NCBI GenBank assembly: GCA_009779195.1
Contig: WRET01000011.1
Coordinates: 1 to 61,008, forward strand
Reading direction: 5' to 3'
DNA length: 61,008 bases
Origin: Micrococcales bacterium
GTDB taxonomy: Bacteria; Actinomycetota; Actinomycetes; Actinomycetales; Cellulomonadaceae
Shown here: positions 42,136 to 51,349 of the stretch, one piece after another
Layout of the letters: each line of letters opens with the position of its first letter
Position numbering within the stretch: the stretch's first letter is position 1
Position numbers and translations under genes: made by a program
The notes under the pieces: model-generated
Seen by the model: the letters and a program-made list of their open reading frames with translations, nothing else
The model's database searches: none
Told to the model about the DNA's origin: nothing

Positions 42136-42894
42136 GTGAACAGGTACGTGGTGGTGCTCGCGACGGTGGTCGCGAGCCTGGGCCTGGTCACCGGGTGCGG
42201 CTCAGCCAGCCCGGATGCCCAACGGTCGACCACACCCGCCAGCACAACCCAAGACCCAGGCCCCTCGCAGGAGACCACCCAGTGGGTCGAGGAGTACATC
42301 GCAGCGGCTGGTCAGGTCACCACAGGGCATATCGTCGTGCACCAAGACTTCGTCTCTGGCGGTGAGACAGCCTCCACGCATATGGACGTCGACATGGACG
42401 GGACCGACCGGTACTGCGAGGGGACAGCCCTGGATTACCCGTTCGTGGCGGTGATCGTCGGTGACACCGCCTACCTCCAGGACTACGAGAACGGTTGGCA
42501 GGAGATGCCCCGCAGCCTGCTGAGCGTGTCCGAGATCCACATCAACCCGGCGGCAACCATCGCAGCCCAACGGGTTGCCATCACCAAGGTCGAGCTGGTC
42601 GGCTCCGAAGACGTCAACGGTGTCGCCACCGACCACTACGTCATCACCTACGACGCCGCCAAGCGGACCGACCTACCTTTTGGCGTGGCGTACGAGTCGG
42701 TCCTGCTGGGTGACTGGATCATCGCCGACATCTGGGTGGACGAGCAGATGCGCCCGGTCCGCTACGAGTCCACCATGTTGGCCAGGAAGGACATGGCCTC
42801 CGGGAGGTCGGTCCTCGAAGCGGTCTACTCCGACTACGGCAAACCCGTCACCATCGAAGCGCCGCAGCTGTCGACCCCTGCCGCACCAGGCTAG
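42136..42894 (+). CDS. LppX/LprAFG-like lipoprotein (copy 1)
   Basis: A 252-residue lipoprotein: signal peptide with lipobox LVTGC near residue 21, a Ser/Thr/Pro spacer, then a beta-rich domain. Motifs shared with the genes at 48237 and 49244 include WVEEYIAAAGQVTTGHIVV, a central W(Q)EMPRS region, VELVGSEDVNGVATDHYV and a C-terminal YSDYGKPVTI. The fold resembles LppX/LprG lipid-binding or DUF6612-type lipoproteins. CAGGAGA precedes the GTG. It follows the kinases closely and may supply a ligand for their ectodomains. Its stop overlaps that of the convergent M16 gene (shared CTAG). Confidence 0.8.
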   Translation: MNRYVVVLATVVASLGLVTGCGSASPDAQRSTTPASTTQDPGPSQETTQWVEEYIAAAGQVTTGHIVVHQDFVSGGETASTHMDVDMDGTDRYCEGTALDYPFVAVIVGDTAYLQDYENGWQEMPRSLLSVSEIHINPAATIAAQRVAITKVELVGSEDVNGVATDHYVITYDAAKRTDLPFGVAYESVLLGDWIIADIWVDEQMRPVRYESTMLARKDMASGRSVLEAVYSDYGKPVTIEAPQLSTPAAPG

Positions 42895-44195
42895 TCGCCG
42901 AAGGGGCCGACGCGGACGGTGGAGCGGGGGCGCGAGACCAGGTCGGCGGCGAGGTCTTGGACCTGGGCAGCGGTGACGGAGCGGACCCGGTCGAGGGACT
43001 CGTCGACGGTGAAAAGCTCTCCGATGACCAGCTCAGCCTTGCCGAGGCGGGTCATACGGGAGCCGGAGTCTTCTAGGCCGAGGACCAGGCCGCCGCACAG
43101 CTGGCCGATGGCACGGTCGAGCTCAGCGGGGGGAAGAGGTTCGTCAGCCATACGCTGCCACTGGGCGACGAGCAGCGCTGTGACCTCGTCGACCTTGGCG
43201 GGCATGCACCCGGCGTACAGGCCGAACAGACCAGCGTCAGCGTGGGACGAGGCGTACGAGTACGTCGAGTAGGCCAGGCCACGCTTCTCGCGGACCTCCT
43301 GGAACAGGCGCGACGACATACCCCCGCCCAGGGCGGTGTTGAGCACCAGCAGGGCGAAACGGCGTTCGTCGGTGGCGGTCAGACCGGTGCCGCCGACCAC
43401 GACGTTGGCCTGTTCGGTCGGACGGGCGATGGTCAGCTCGGTCCCGTGACGGGGCAGCTGCGCCTCGACAGTCTCGCGCCGGGGGGCAGGAGGCTGGTCA
43501 GGGCACGGCCACCCACCGTCGGCCAGGCCCGCGGTGACCAGGCGGACGAGCATGTCGTGCTCGACCCCACCAGCGGCGGTGACGACCAACGTGTCGGGGC
43601 GGTAGTGCTCGCGGTAGTGCGCGACGACCGCCTCGCGCGGCACAGCACGGATCGTCGCGGGGGTCCCGCCGATGGGCCGTCCCAGAGGGTGGTGGCCGAG
43701 CACGGCGGCAGCGAACTGCTCGTGGACGACCTCGGACGGGTCGTCGTCGTTCATGGCGAGCTCTTCGAGGATCACCTGGCGCTCGAGCTCGAGCTCAGGT
43801 GCTGCGAGCCTCGCACCGGTGACCATGTCCGCGATGGTCTGGGTGGCCATGGTCAGGTCGGTGTCGAGCACCCGGGCGTAGTAGCAGGTGTGCTCTTTGC
43901 CCGTGGCTGCGTTGGCCTCCCCGCCGACAGCGTCGAAGGCTTCGGCGATCTGCTGGGCGGTGCGGTTCGGTGTGCCCTTGAACAGCAGGTGCTCGAGGAA
44001 GTGCGTGGACCCGTGGTGCCCGTCGGACTCGTCACGCGACCCGACACTCACCCACGCCCCGACGGTGACCGAACGCATCCCGGGGACCTGTTCGGTGAGC
44101 ACCCGCGCGCCGCCGGGCAGCACGGACCGTCGCACCAAGGTCGGTGCGGTGACCGTGCTCGTGTGCCCGGCGACGAGCGGCAGCTCTAGTGCCAC
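42891..44195 (-). CDS. M16-family zinc metallopeptidase
   Basis: A 434-residue processing-peptidase-like enzyme. The inverted zinc motif is STHFLEHLLFKGT; the distal Glu lies in the ELELERQVILEELAM region. Both M16 halves are present. The GTG at 44195 starts 1 nt beyond the pnp stop and is chosen because an earlier start would run into pnp. pnp followed by an M16 protease is a conserved actinobacterial pair. Its substrate is unknown. Confidence 0.93.
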   Translation of the reverse strand: MALELPLVAGHTSTVTAPTLVRRSVLPGGARVLTEQVPGMRSVTVGAWVSVGSRDESDGHHGSTHFLEHLLFKGTPNRTAQQIAEAFDAVGGEANAATGKEHTCYYARVLDTDLTMATQTIADMVTGARLAAPELELERQVILEELAMNDDDPSEVVHEQFAAAVLGHHPLGRPIGGTPATIRAVPREAVVAHYREHYRPDTLVVTAAGGVEHDMLVRLVTAGLADGGWPCPDQPPAPRRETVEAQLPRHGTELTIARPTEQANVVVGGTGLTATDERRFALLVLNTALGGGMSSRLFQEVREKRGLAYSTYSYASSHADAGLFGLYAGCMPAKVDEVTALLVAQWQRMADEPLPPAELDRAIGQLCGGLVLGLEDSGSRMTRLGKAELVIGELFTVDESLDRVRSVTAAQVQDLAADLVSRPRSTVRVGPFGD

Positions 44196-44196
44196 G

Positions 44197-46470
44197 TCAG
44201 GCGTCACCCTCGGTCTGTTCGGCGGGGGCTGCCTCGTCGGCCGCACCGTCTTCAGGTATGGCTTCTTCGGGTTTGGCGTCCTCGTCGGTCACCGCGACGA
44301 GCGACAGCTTGCCGCGCGGGTCGATCTCACCGATCTCGACCTGGACCTTCTGGCCGACGCTGAGCACGTCGTCGACGTTCTCCACGCGTTTGCCGCCGAT
44401 GAGCTTGCGGATCTGCGACACGTGCAGCAGCCCGTCCTTGCCCGGCGACAACGAGACGAACGCACCGAAGGTCGTGGTCTTGACGACCGTCCCGACGAAC
44501 CGCTCGCCCACCTCCGGCATATGCGGGTTGGCGATGGCGTTGATCGCCGCACGGGCCGCCTCGGCGGAGGGACCGTCGGTGGCGCCGATGTACACCGTGC
44601 CGTCGTCTTCGATGGTGATCTCGGCGCCGGTCTCTTCTTGGATCTGGTTGATCATCTTGCCCTTGGGGCCGATGACCTCGCCGATCTTGTCCACCGGCAC
44701 CCGCACGGAGATCACCCGCGGGGCGAACGGGCTCAGCTCGTCGGGGGTGTCGATGGCCTCGTCGATGACGTCGAGGATCGCCAGACGCGCCTCTTTGGCC
44801 TGGGTCAGGGCACCGGCGAGCACCGACGCGGGGATACCGTCGAGCTTGGTGTCGAGCTGGATCGCGGTGACGAAGTCGCGGGTGCCGGCGACTTTGAAGT
44901 CCATGTCGCCGAAAGCGTCTTCAGCACCGAGGATGTCGGTCAGCGCGGCGTAACGGGTCTGGCCGTCCACCGTGTCCGAGACCAGACCCATAGCGATACC
45001 AGCCACAGGCGCCCGCAGCGGCACACCGGCGTTGAGCAGCGACAACGTCGACGCGCACACCGAACCCATCGACGTGGAGCCGTTGGAGCCCAGCGCCTCG
45101 GAGACCTGGCGGATCGCGTACGGGAAGTCGTCGCGCGAGGGCAGCACCGGCATCAGCGCACGTTCGGCCAGGGCCCCGTGACCGATCTCGCGGCGTTTGG
45201 GCGACCCGACCCTGCCAGTCTCACCGGTGGAGTACGGCGGGAAGTTGTAGTGGTGCATGTACCGTTTGCGGTCCACCGGCGACAACGTGTCGAGCTGCTG
45301 TTCCATCCGCAGCATGTTCAGCGTGGTCACACCCATGATCTGGGTCTCGCCACGTTCGAAGATCGCCGAGCCGTGCGCCCGGGGGACGACCTCGACCTCG
45401 GCCGACAACGTCCGGATGTCACGCAGACCACGCCCGTCGATACGGAACCCGTCGGTGAGGATCCGCTGGCGGATCAGCTTCTTCTGCACTGCGCGGTAGG
45501 CCGCAGAGACCTCTTTCTCGCGTCCTTCGAAGGTCTCTGCCAGCTCGGCGAGCACCTCGGACTTGATCTCGTCGAGACGGGCTTCGCGCTGCTGCTTGTC
45601 GGCGACGGACAACGCTTCGGACAACCGGGCGGAGACAGCCTGCTCGACAGCGTCGAAGGTGTCGGCCTGGTAGTCGGGGAACAACGGGAACTCACGCGTC
45701 GGGTTCGCCGTACGGGCGGCCAGGTCAGCCTGCGCCTCGCACAGCACCCGCAGGAACGGTTTGGCGGCTTCCAGGCCGTCGGCCACGACGTCTTCGGTCG
45801 GTTTGGTGCCACCAGAGGTCAGCAGGTCCCAGGCGTTGTCCGGGGCGTCGGCCTCGATCATGGCGATGGCGACGTCCGGACCGTCGGCGGTGGTCACCAC
45901 ACGCCCAGCCACAACCATGTCGAACGTGGCCCGTTCACGCTGCGACCAGCGCGGGAACGCCACCCACTGCCCGTCGACCAGCGCGATACGCGTGGCGGCG
46001 ACCGGGCCGGAGAACGGCAGGCCCGACAGCTGGGTCGACAACGACGCGGCGTTGATGGCCAGCACGTCGTAAGCGTCGTCGGGGTGGATGGACAACACCG
46101 TCACCACGACCTGCACCTCGTTGCGCAGCCCTTTGACGAACAACGGGCGCAGCGGACGGTCGATGAGCCGGCACGCCAAGATCGCCTCGGTGGACGGACG
46201 GCCTTCGCGGCGGAAGAACGAACCGGGGATCTTGCCCGCGGCGTAAGCACGTTCTTCGACGTCCACGGTCAGGGGGAAGAAGTCGAACTGGTCTTTGGGG
46301 TGTTTGCCGACCGTGGTGGCCGACAGCGTCATGGTGTCCTCGTCGAGGTAGGCGACGGCCGACCCTGCGGCCTGCCTGGCCAGACGGCCAGTCTCGAATC
46401 GGACGGTACGGGTGCCGAAGCGGCCGTTGTCGATAACGGCCTCGGCGAACTGGATCTCGGGACCCTCCAC
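44197..46470 (-). CDS. pnp: Polyribonucleotide nucleotidyltransferase
   Basis: A 3'-5' phosphorolytic RNase of 757 residues with two RNase PH domains, a KH domain ([20 protein letters not shown]) and an S1 domain ([20 protein letters not shown]). The first PH domain starts [20 protein letters not shown], and the second carries the phosphate-binding [14 protein letters not shown]. The GTG at 46470 has GGAGG upstream; a longer frame is not conserved. It lies downstream of rpsO as in most bacteria, separated by a leader with a palindrome. Confidence 0.97.
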   Translation of the reverse strand: MEGPEIQFAEAVIDNGRFGTRTVRFETGRLARQAAGSAVAYLDEDTMTLSATTVGKHPKDQFDFFPLTVDVEERAYAAGKIPGSFFRREGRPSTEAILACRLIDRPLRPLFVKGLRNEVQVVVTVLSIHPDDAYDVLAINAASLSTQLSGLPFSGPVAATRIALVDGQWVAFPRWSQRERATFDMVVAGRVVTTADGPDVAIAMIEADAPDNAWDLLTSGGTKPTEDVVADGLEAAKPFLRVLCEAQADLAARTANPTREFPLFPDYQADTFDAVEQAVSARLSEALSVADKQQREARLDEIKSEVLAELAETFEGREKEVSAAYRAVQKKLIRQRILTDGFRIDGRGLRDIRTLSAEVEVVPRAHGSAIFERGETQIMGVTTLNMLRMEQQLDTLSPVDRKRYMHHYNFPPYSTGETGRVGSPKRREIGHGALAERALMPVLPSRDDFPYAIRQVSEALGSNGSTSMGSVCASTLSLLNAGVPLRAPVAGIAMGLVSDTVDGQTRYAALTDILGAEDAFGDMDFKVAGTRDFVTAIQLDTKLDGIPASVLAGALTQAKEARLAILDVIDEAIDTPDELSPFAPRVISVRVPVDKIGEVIGPKGKMINQIQEETGAEITIEDDGTVYIGATDGPSAEAARAAINAIANPHMPEVGERFVGTVVKTTTFGAFVSLSPGKDGLLHVSQIRKLIGGKRVENVDDVLSVGQKVQVEIGEIDPRGKLSLVAVTDEDAKPEEAIPEDGAADEAAPAEQTEGDA

Positions 46471-46530
46471 GGGGTGCCCTCCTGTCTGTCGAAGCGCCGG
46501 CCCCTCGCAGCGGTCTTCGATCGAGGCCCG

Positions 46531-46546
46531 CCGGGCACGTGCCCGG
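46531..46546. promoter_or_regulatory. Perfect 16-bp palindrome in the pnp leader
   Basis: CCGGGCACGTGCCCGG lies 61 bp before the pnp start. It could fold in the pnp leader, where PNPase autoregulates in other bacteria, or terminate rpsO. Confidence 0.45.
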
Positions 46547-46638
46547 AAAGCCACTACCGAGGACCGGACGAGCACGGTCGACGCGGTGGTTGTGCAGTTG
46601 TACCAGGGCGCCAGCTCTGCCGAGGCGTCCTGGAAGAT

Positions 46639-46651
46639 GGGCCGGTGGCCC
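46639..46651 (-). terminator. Short hairpin after rpsO
   Basis: GGGCC-GGT-GGCCC lies 9 bp past the rpsO stop. The stem is short and has no T-run, so any termination is probably partial. Confidence 0.3.
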
Positions 46652-46659
46652 AGGGGTGA

Positions 46660-46929
46660 TCAGCGACGAAGACCGAGGCGCTCAACGATAGAGCGGTACC
46701 GCTCGATGTCGATCTTCTGCAGGTAGCCGAGCAGCCGACGGCGGCGCCCGACCAGCAGCAGCAGACCGCGCTGGGAGTGGTAGTCGTGCTTGTGCACCTT
46801 CATGTGCTCGGTCAGGTCCTTGATGCGCTGCGTCAGCAACGCGATCTGAACCTCGGGGGAACCGGTGTCGCCTTCGTGCGTGGCGTACTCGGTCATGATT
46901 GCTTGCTTCGTGGCACTGTCGAGCGGCAC
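46660..46929 (-). CDS. rpsO: 30S ribosomal protein S15
   Basis: An 89-residue S15, binding the central domain of 16S rRNA. The full family pattern is visible: [37 protein letters not shown] and [16 protein letters not shown]. The GTG at 46929 follows AAAGGAG. It lies upstream of pnp in the conserved order. Confidence 0.97.
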   Translation of the reverse strand: MPLDSATKQAIMTEYATHEGDTGSPEVQIALLTQRIKDLTEHMKVHKHDYHSQRGLLLLVGRRRRLLGYLQKIDIERYRSIVERLGLRR

Positions 46930-47037
46930 GGCTCTCCTTTGGGGTTCTCGTTGCGCGGTGCACCGGGGCACGTCCACCCGGGCTCTCTCAATCCGCGGCC
47001 GTTATGACGGCGTCCTTACCCTACCAGGAGACAGCGG

Positions 47038-48132
47038 TCACGGTCTCCCCCTGTTGACGGCGAGGCGCGCCTGGGGCTCGAGGCGCTGCGTTCCCGACAC
47101 TGTGAGCAGGCCAGATGCCATGACGAGGCGGCGGATCGGGGCGGTGTACATGAATGGGCTTTTGAGGTGTTTGCCGAGAAGGTCCACCCGGATCGACCGA
47201 GTTGCCGCCCAGTAGCGTCGTTCGGGTTCGTCTGTGTCAAGGGCAGCGGCCAGCGCCCTCGCCGAACGCAGGGCATAGCTGATGCCCTCCAGCGAGGTCG
47301 GGGAGACGAACCCGGCGGCCTCCCCCACGAGGAACCCGCCAGCGCGCGGCGCGGCAAAGTCGCGCAGACCGCGTGGACGCAGCACCTGGCACGCCTCGGT
47401 GCGTACCGGGTCGTCCAGGTGCAGCCCGTAGGCCTCCATCGACGTGACCAGCTGGTCGAACCGTGAGCGGGCACCGGTAGACGGGAACGCCCCGCCGAAG
47501 ACGAAGTGCTCGTTCTTCGCGAACCCCCACGCGTAGGAGTCGGTGACGCTCGGGTCGAACACCGACAAGAAGACAGGGTCGGCCACCGGGTCGGTGAACC
47601 ACTGCTGGATAGCCGTGTAGTGCCGTCCGGCCCACTGCGGCCGGACCACCTGGCGCACTGCCGAACGGGCGCCGTCGGCACCGACCACGTACCGGGCGCG
47701 CACCGTGCGTCTCGTCGTGCCGTGGCGCACCACGAACTGCCAGTGCCCGTCGACCTGGGTGAACCCCGAGGCCACCGCGTCGTCGTAGACGTCGACCCGG
47801 TCCGGCACCAGCGAGCGCAGCCACTGGTCGAACCGGTGCCGGTCCATGTTGAGGTAGAACCGTTGGTAGCTCGACACCTGCTTGGCCGCCAGGTCGATCG
47901 TCTTCACAGCGAAGATCTGCGGGTCGACGAGCACTGACGTGGGCAGCGCCAGGTCCCAGGCAGCCAGAGCCTTCTGGGCGTCTGGTGCGAGCAGCCCCCC
48001 GCACGGTTTGTGGAACCCGTCGTCACCGGCCGGGTGCTTGCGGTCGACTGCGACCACCCGCAGGTGTTCGCCCAGCAACCGCGCCAAGGTCGAGCCAGCC
48101 GGTCCCAGACCGATGATCGCCACGTCGTACAC
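47038..48132 (-). CDS. CbrA-like FAD-dependent oxidoreductase (geranylgeranyl reductase family)
   Basis: A 364-residue flavoprotein. The FAD-binding Rossmann motif is DVAIIGLGPAGSTLARLLGE. HKPCGGLLAPDAQKALA and the second FAD motif YVVGADGARSAVR follow, then GGFLVGEAAGFVSPTSLEGI. This combination is close to E. coli CbrA, a member of the geranylgeranyl/digeranylgeranyl reductase superfamily linked to colicin M tolerance. A substrate in isoprenoid or lipid metabolism is likely but unproved. The GTG at 48132 has TAGCGT 6 nt upstream. It sits unexpectedly between rpsO and lipoprotein genes. Confidence 0.87.
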   Translation of the reverse strand: MYDVAIIGLGPAGSTLARLLGEHLRVVAVDRKHPAGDDGFHKPCGGLLAPDAQKALAAWDLALPTSVLVDPQIFAVKTIDLAAKQVSSYQRFYLNMDRHRFDQWLRSLVPDRVDVYDDAVASGFTQVDGHWQFVVRHGTTRRTVRARYVVGADGARSAVRQVVRPQWAGRHYTAIQQWFTDPVADPVFLSVFDPSVTDSYAWGFAKNEHFVFGGAFPSTGARSRFDQLVTSMEAYGLHLDDPVRTEACQVLRPRGLRDFAAPRAGGFLVGEAAGFVSPTSLEGISYALRSARALAAALDTDEPERRYWAATRSIRVDLLGKHLKSPFMYTAPIRRLVMASGLLTVSGTQRLEPQARLAVNRGRP

Positions 48133-48138
48133 ATCTGG

Positions 48139-48144
48139 ACGCTA
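48139..48144 (-). promoter_or_regulatory. Candidate -10 (TAGCGT) of a leaderless cbrA-like transcript
   Basis: TAGCGT ends 6 nt before the GTG at 48132. Confidence 0.5.
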
Positions 48145-48236
48145 CCGCGGCCCCGACACCGCGACCGGGCACTCCGGCAGATCTTCCCAGCGTCACCACA
48201 CGATCAGCACTGCCCGCTCACGCAACACTGCACGGG

Positions 48237-48986
48237 TTACGGCTTTTTGACGGTCACAGGTTTGCCGTAGTCGGAGTACAGCGCCGTCTGGTGCACCGCA
48301 CCTGTCACGCCGCTGGAGTTGACCGTGAGGGTGGACTCGTACTTCACGGGCCGCATCTGGTCGTCCAGCCACACGTCAGAGGTGACCGTGTCACCGGTGA
48401 CGATGCCGTCGGAGTTCTTCTCAGCCAGGATCTTGTTCATCTCGGCCACGTCGTAGGTGAGGGTGTACCGCTTGGTGTCGACGCCCCCGACGCGTTCGGA
48501 ACCGACCATCTCGACGTTGGTGACCGCAGCACGCTGACGCTCGATATCAGACGCCGGGTTCATGTCGCCCTCCGACATACCCATCTCTTCCAGGGTCCCC
48601 TCCTGGGTCACACCCATCACCTCGACATACGCCCTGCCGTCGATAACCACCATGGTGAACGCCATCCCGATCATGTCCCCATGCGCCGAGAGGGCGCCAG
48701 CCTTGGCGTCCATGTCGATCTCCATGTGGGTCGTCATGTTCTGGCCAGCGGTGGAGACCTCCTGGTCGACCACGACGTGGACAGTCGTGATCGCGGCGGT
48801 CGCCGCGACGTAGCCATCGAACCACTCGGCGGTATCCCCCCCACCAGTCGTCGTCTGGTCGGCACCGGCGGTTTCGCCAGAGTCGCCGAAGTCAGCCCCG
48901 TCGCCCCAACCTCCCCCGTCGTCCCCCTTGGCGCACCCGACCAGACCCAGCCCCAGAGCCAGCACCACAACCAGTAGCTTCTTCAC
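48237..48986 (-). CDS. LppX/LprAFG-like lipoprotein (copy 2)
   Basis: A 249-residue lipoprotein with lipobox LVGC near residue 18 and a Gly/Asp/Thr-rich spacer. The beta-rich domain shares WFDGYVAATAAITTVHVVVD, NVEMVGSERVGGVDTKRYTL and the C-terminal YSDYGKPVTV with the copy at 42136. The YSDYGKPVT ending, common to both, argues for duplication. It is probably exported and membrane-anchored; the ligand is unknown. It shares its strand with the third copy, 257 bp upstream. Confidence 0.8.
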   Translation of the reverse strand: MKKLLVVVLALGLGLVGCAKGDDGGGWGDGADFGDSGETAGADQTTTGGGDTAEWFDGYVAATAAITTVHVVVDQEVSTAGQNMTTHMEIDMDAKAGALSAHGDMIGMAFTMVVIDGRAYVEVMGVTQEGTLEEMGMSEGDMNPASDIERQRAAVTNVEMVGSERVGGVDTKRYTLTYDVAEMNKILAEKNSDGIVTGDTVTSDVWLDDQMRPVKYESTLTVNSSGVTGAVHQTALYSDYGKPVTVKKP

Positions 48987-49243
48987 TGCCCCTCCCCAGG
49001 ACGACGACCTGACATGCTTACTCTAGCCGCAGAACATGTCGATATCGGACGTTTTGCACCAGTCCACCCTTACCTGCCCGGCGTCAGCGTCGCGGCGGTC
49101 ACCGGGGTGGATACCACCAAGGTCGAGCAGGTGTCCTGAGAAGAGTGAACCTCTGCGGCTGGTCGTACCGTTCGTCGACAGGTCCACAGTTCTGGCGGCC
49201 GACCCGGGCTCCCGCCGTCTGGGCCAGCACGCTCCTGCGCGTC
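48987..49243. other. Intergenic stretch, possibly decayed
   Basis: No convincing gene. The stretch between two paralogous lipoprotein genes may hold remains of a further copy, but no conserved motif survives. Confidence 0.3.
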
Positions 49244-49978
49244 CTACCGGGGCGCTTCGATGGAGACAACCTTGCCGAAGTCGGTGAAGACCACGTCCAT
49301 CGTCAGCACGACAGTGCCCACCGTGTATATCGTCGACAGCTTGACGATCATCGTCTGCTCGTCCATCCAGAGGTCGACATCGACGGTGTCGGTTCCTTGT
49401 GAGCCCGGGACGAGCCCTTCGAACTTGTCCGTCTCGTAGGTGACGAGGTAGTGCGTGGTCTCGACCCCTGTGACCTGCTCGGTGCCGACCATCTGGACCT
49501 TGGTGACCTGGTTCTTGAAAGCCTCCCTCTGGTCGAGCAACCCCACCCAACCACCCACCGGCAGGCTGTCCTGCTGGATATAGGTGCTGCCCAGCTTCAG
49601 GTATGCCTTGCCGTCGAAGTAGACGACATCGACCCACAGCGCGCCTTCGTGCAACGACATCGTGATCTTCTGGTTGCCCGGGTCGGTGACATCCATGTCG
49701 CCCTCGGCCTCCCACGCCTCCAGCGACTCGTCCGTCGACGTGTCCGTCATATCCACGCTCATGGTGAAGTGCGCCGTGGTCAGACCAGCCGATGCCACCG
49801 CGTAGTCGTCGACCCACTGCTGGAGGTCGACCAGACCGACACCGACGGAACCGGTGCCGGCCGGGGCACCGGTGCCCGGCCCGGCAGGCTTCGGCGCGTC
49901 CGAACCGCTCCCGCTGCACCCGGCGACCAGACCTAGCCCGAGCACAACAGCACCGATGATGGCAACGGTCTTCTTCAC
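49244..49978 (-). CDS. LppX/LprAFG-like lipoprotein (copy 3)
   Basis: A 244-residue lipoprotein with lipobox LVAGC near residue 20. It is related to copies 1 and 2: WVDDYAVASAGLTTAHFTMS, KVQMVGTEQVTGVETTHYLV, and a C-terminus FTDFGKVVSIEAP that matches copy 1 (TIEAP). The GTG at 49978 follows GGAGG; an in-frame stretch upstream lacks conservation and is excluded. Its function is probably the same class as the other two. Confidence 0.8.
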   Translation of the reverse strand: MKKTVAIIGAVVLGLGLVAGCSGSGSDAPKPAGPGTGAPAGTGSVGVGLVDLQQWVDDYAVASAGLTTAHFTMSVDMTDTSTDESLEAWEAEGDMDVTDPGNQKITMSLHEGALWVDVVYFDGKAYLKLGSTYIQQDSLPVGGWVGLLDQREAFKNQVTKVQMVGTEQVTGVETTHYLVTYETDKFEGLVPGSQGTDTVDVDLWMDEQTMIVKLSTIYTVGTVVLTMDVVFTDFGKVVSIEAPR

Positions 49979-50269
49979 GGGCCCCTCCTTCAGCGACAGA
50001 CCTGGAATGCCACACCATAACCCCATATGCCCTGTTATCACCAAGACACGATATTCTTGGCGCCTCTCGCTCCAAGCCCCGCCGACTCCTGGCCCACCAG
50101 GTCACCGGCCATCTCGAGGAGTCTGGCCGAGCTGTCCGCGGGTCCCCTGGTCACCGACAACCCCCAGGAACGAGCATCCCGCCAGGCCAGGCTCCACCAG
50201 ACCGAACAAGACTTCGTCTTGATCCTTCTATTCGTCGATACAGCAAGGGGTGTACGGCACCGCACAAGG

Positions 50270-51250
50270 TTATTCGCCCGTTGCCTCAGCCAAGGCGGCA
50301 CGGCACTGGGCGACGTCGGTGGCCAGCTGGGCTTTGAGGGCGTCGACGGAGTCGAAGCGGACGGTGGAGCGCAGGCGGACGAGGAGCTCGACGAGGACTT
50401 CTTCGCCGTACAGGTCCCCGGCGCCGTCGAGGACGTGGGCCTCGACACGGCGGTGCTTGCCGTCGAAAGTGGGGTTGGTGCCGATGGACACGGCCGCCGG
50501 CAGGTCGGGCTCACCGGTCAGCGCTTCGCCGTCAGCGGTGCGCGTGCGCCGCAGCCAGCCTGCGTAGACGCCGTCGGCGGGGACCATACCAGCGGTCTCG
50601 GGCTGGAGGTTCGCTGTGGGGTAGCCAAGGTCGTGGCCTCGCGAGTCGCCCCGGACGACCAGGCCACGGATACGGTGCGGGCGGCCCAGGACCCGGGCGG
50701 CAGTCACCACGTCACCGGCGGCCAGCAGCTCGCGCAGCCACGTGGACGACCACCGGCGTGCGGCGTGCACGTCAGCGGCAGCGATGTCCTCGACGACATG
50801 CACGGTGAAGCCGAACTTTTCGCCCAGGTCGACCATCGTCGACAGGTCGCCGCAGTTCTGGTAGCCGAAACGTATGTCACGGCCCACCACGACAGTCGTG
50901 GCGTGCAAGGCGTCGACCAGGTACGTCTTCACGAAGTCTTCGGGCGTCTGGGCAGCGAACTCCAGGGTGTAGTGGACCAGCAGCACCGCGTCCAGACCCG
51001 TGGCGGCGAGCAGCTCGAGCCGGTCGGTGTCACCGGTGACCAGCGGCGGGGCGTCGTCGGGCCGGTGGACCTGCAACGGGTGCGGGGAGAAGGTGATCGC
51101 CACCGACGCCACCCCCGCTGCCTGGGCGTCTTGGGCCAACCGCCGCAAGACGGTCTGGTGACCCAGGTGCACCCCGTCGAAGTTGCCGATGGTGACCGTC
51201 GACGGCCCGAACCCGTCAGACACCTGCGCCAAACCACGCCAGACCTGCAC
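50270..51250 (-). CDS. ribF: Bifunctional riboflavin kinase/FAD synthetase
   Basis: Makes FMN and FAD from riboflavin, 326 residues. The FAD synthetase half has VTIGNFDGVHLGHQTVLRRL and VVVGRDIRFGYQNCG. The riboflavin kinase half has GDSRGHDLGYPTANLQPE and PAAVSIGTNPTFDGKHRRVE. The GTG at 51250 is chosen over an ATG 18 bp upstream because AAAGGA lies just before it and actinobacterial RibF typically begins MQVWRGL, as here (VQVWRGL). It lies downstream of truB in the usual order, interrupted by the AbiE module. Confidence 0.95.
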   Translation of the reverse strand: MQVWRGLAQVSDGFGPSTVTIGNFDGVHLGHQTVLRRLAQDAQAAGVASVAITFSPHPLQVHRPDDAPPLVTGDTDRLELLAATGLDAVLLVHYTLEFAAQTPEDFVKTYLVDALHATTVVVGRDIRFGYQNCGDLSTMVDLGEKFGFTVHVVEDIAAADVHAARRWSSTWLRELLAAGDVVTAARVLGRPHRIRGLVVRGDSRGHDLGYPTANLQPETAGMVPADGVYAGWLRRTRTADGEALTGEPDLPAAVSIGTNPTFDGKHRRVEAHVLDGAGDLYGEEVLVELLVRLRSTVRFDSVDALKAQLATDVAQCRAALAEATGE

Positions 51251-51349
51251 TGTGGTCCTTTCTGCCATCACATCTGTCACCACGAGCCAAGCCTGCCACC
51301 GTCGCCACCCAGCGTGCCAGGCGTCCCGCAGGACGAACACCTGCTGCCC

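Noticed and set aside
43888..46659. Very long open frame on the plus strand opposite pnp and the M16 gene
   Set aside because: It is the antisense of two firmly identified genes, with His/Asp/Gly-rich composition typical of GC-rich shadow frames and no domain.
49979..50269. Possible small gene between the third lipoprotein and ribF
   Set aside because: Frames here lack a ribosome-binding site, a conserved motif or sensible composition; nothing supportable is seen.
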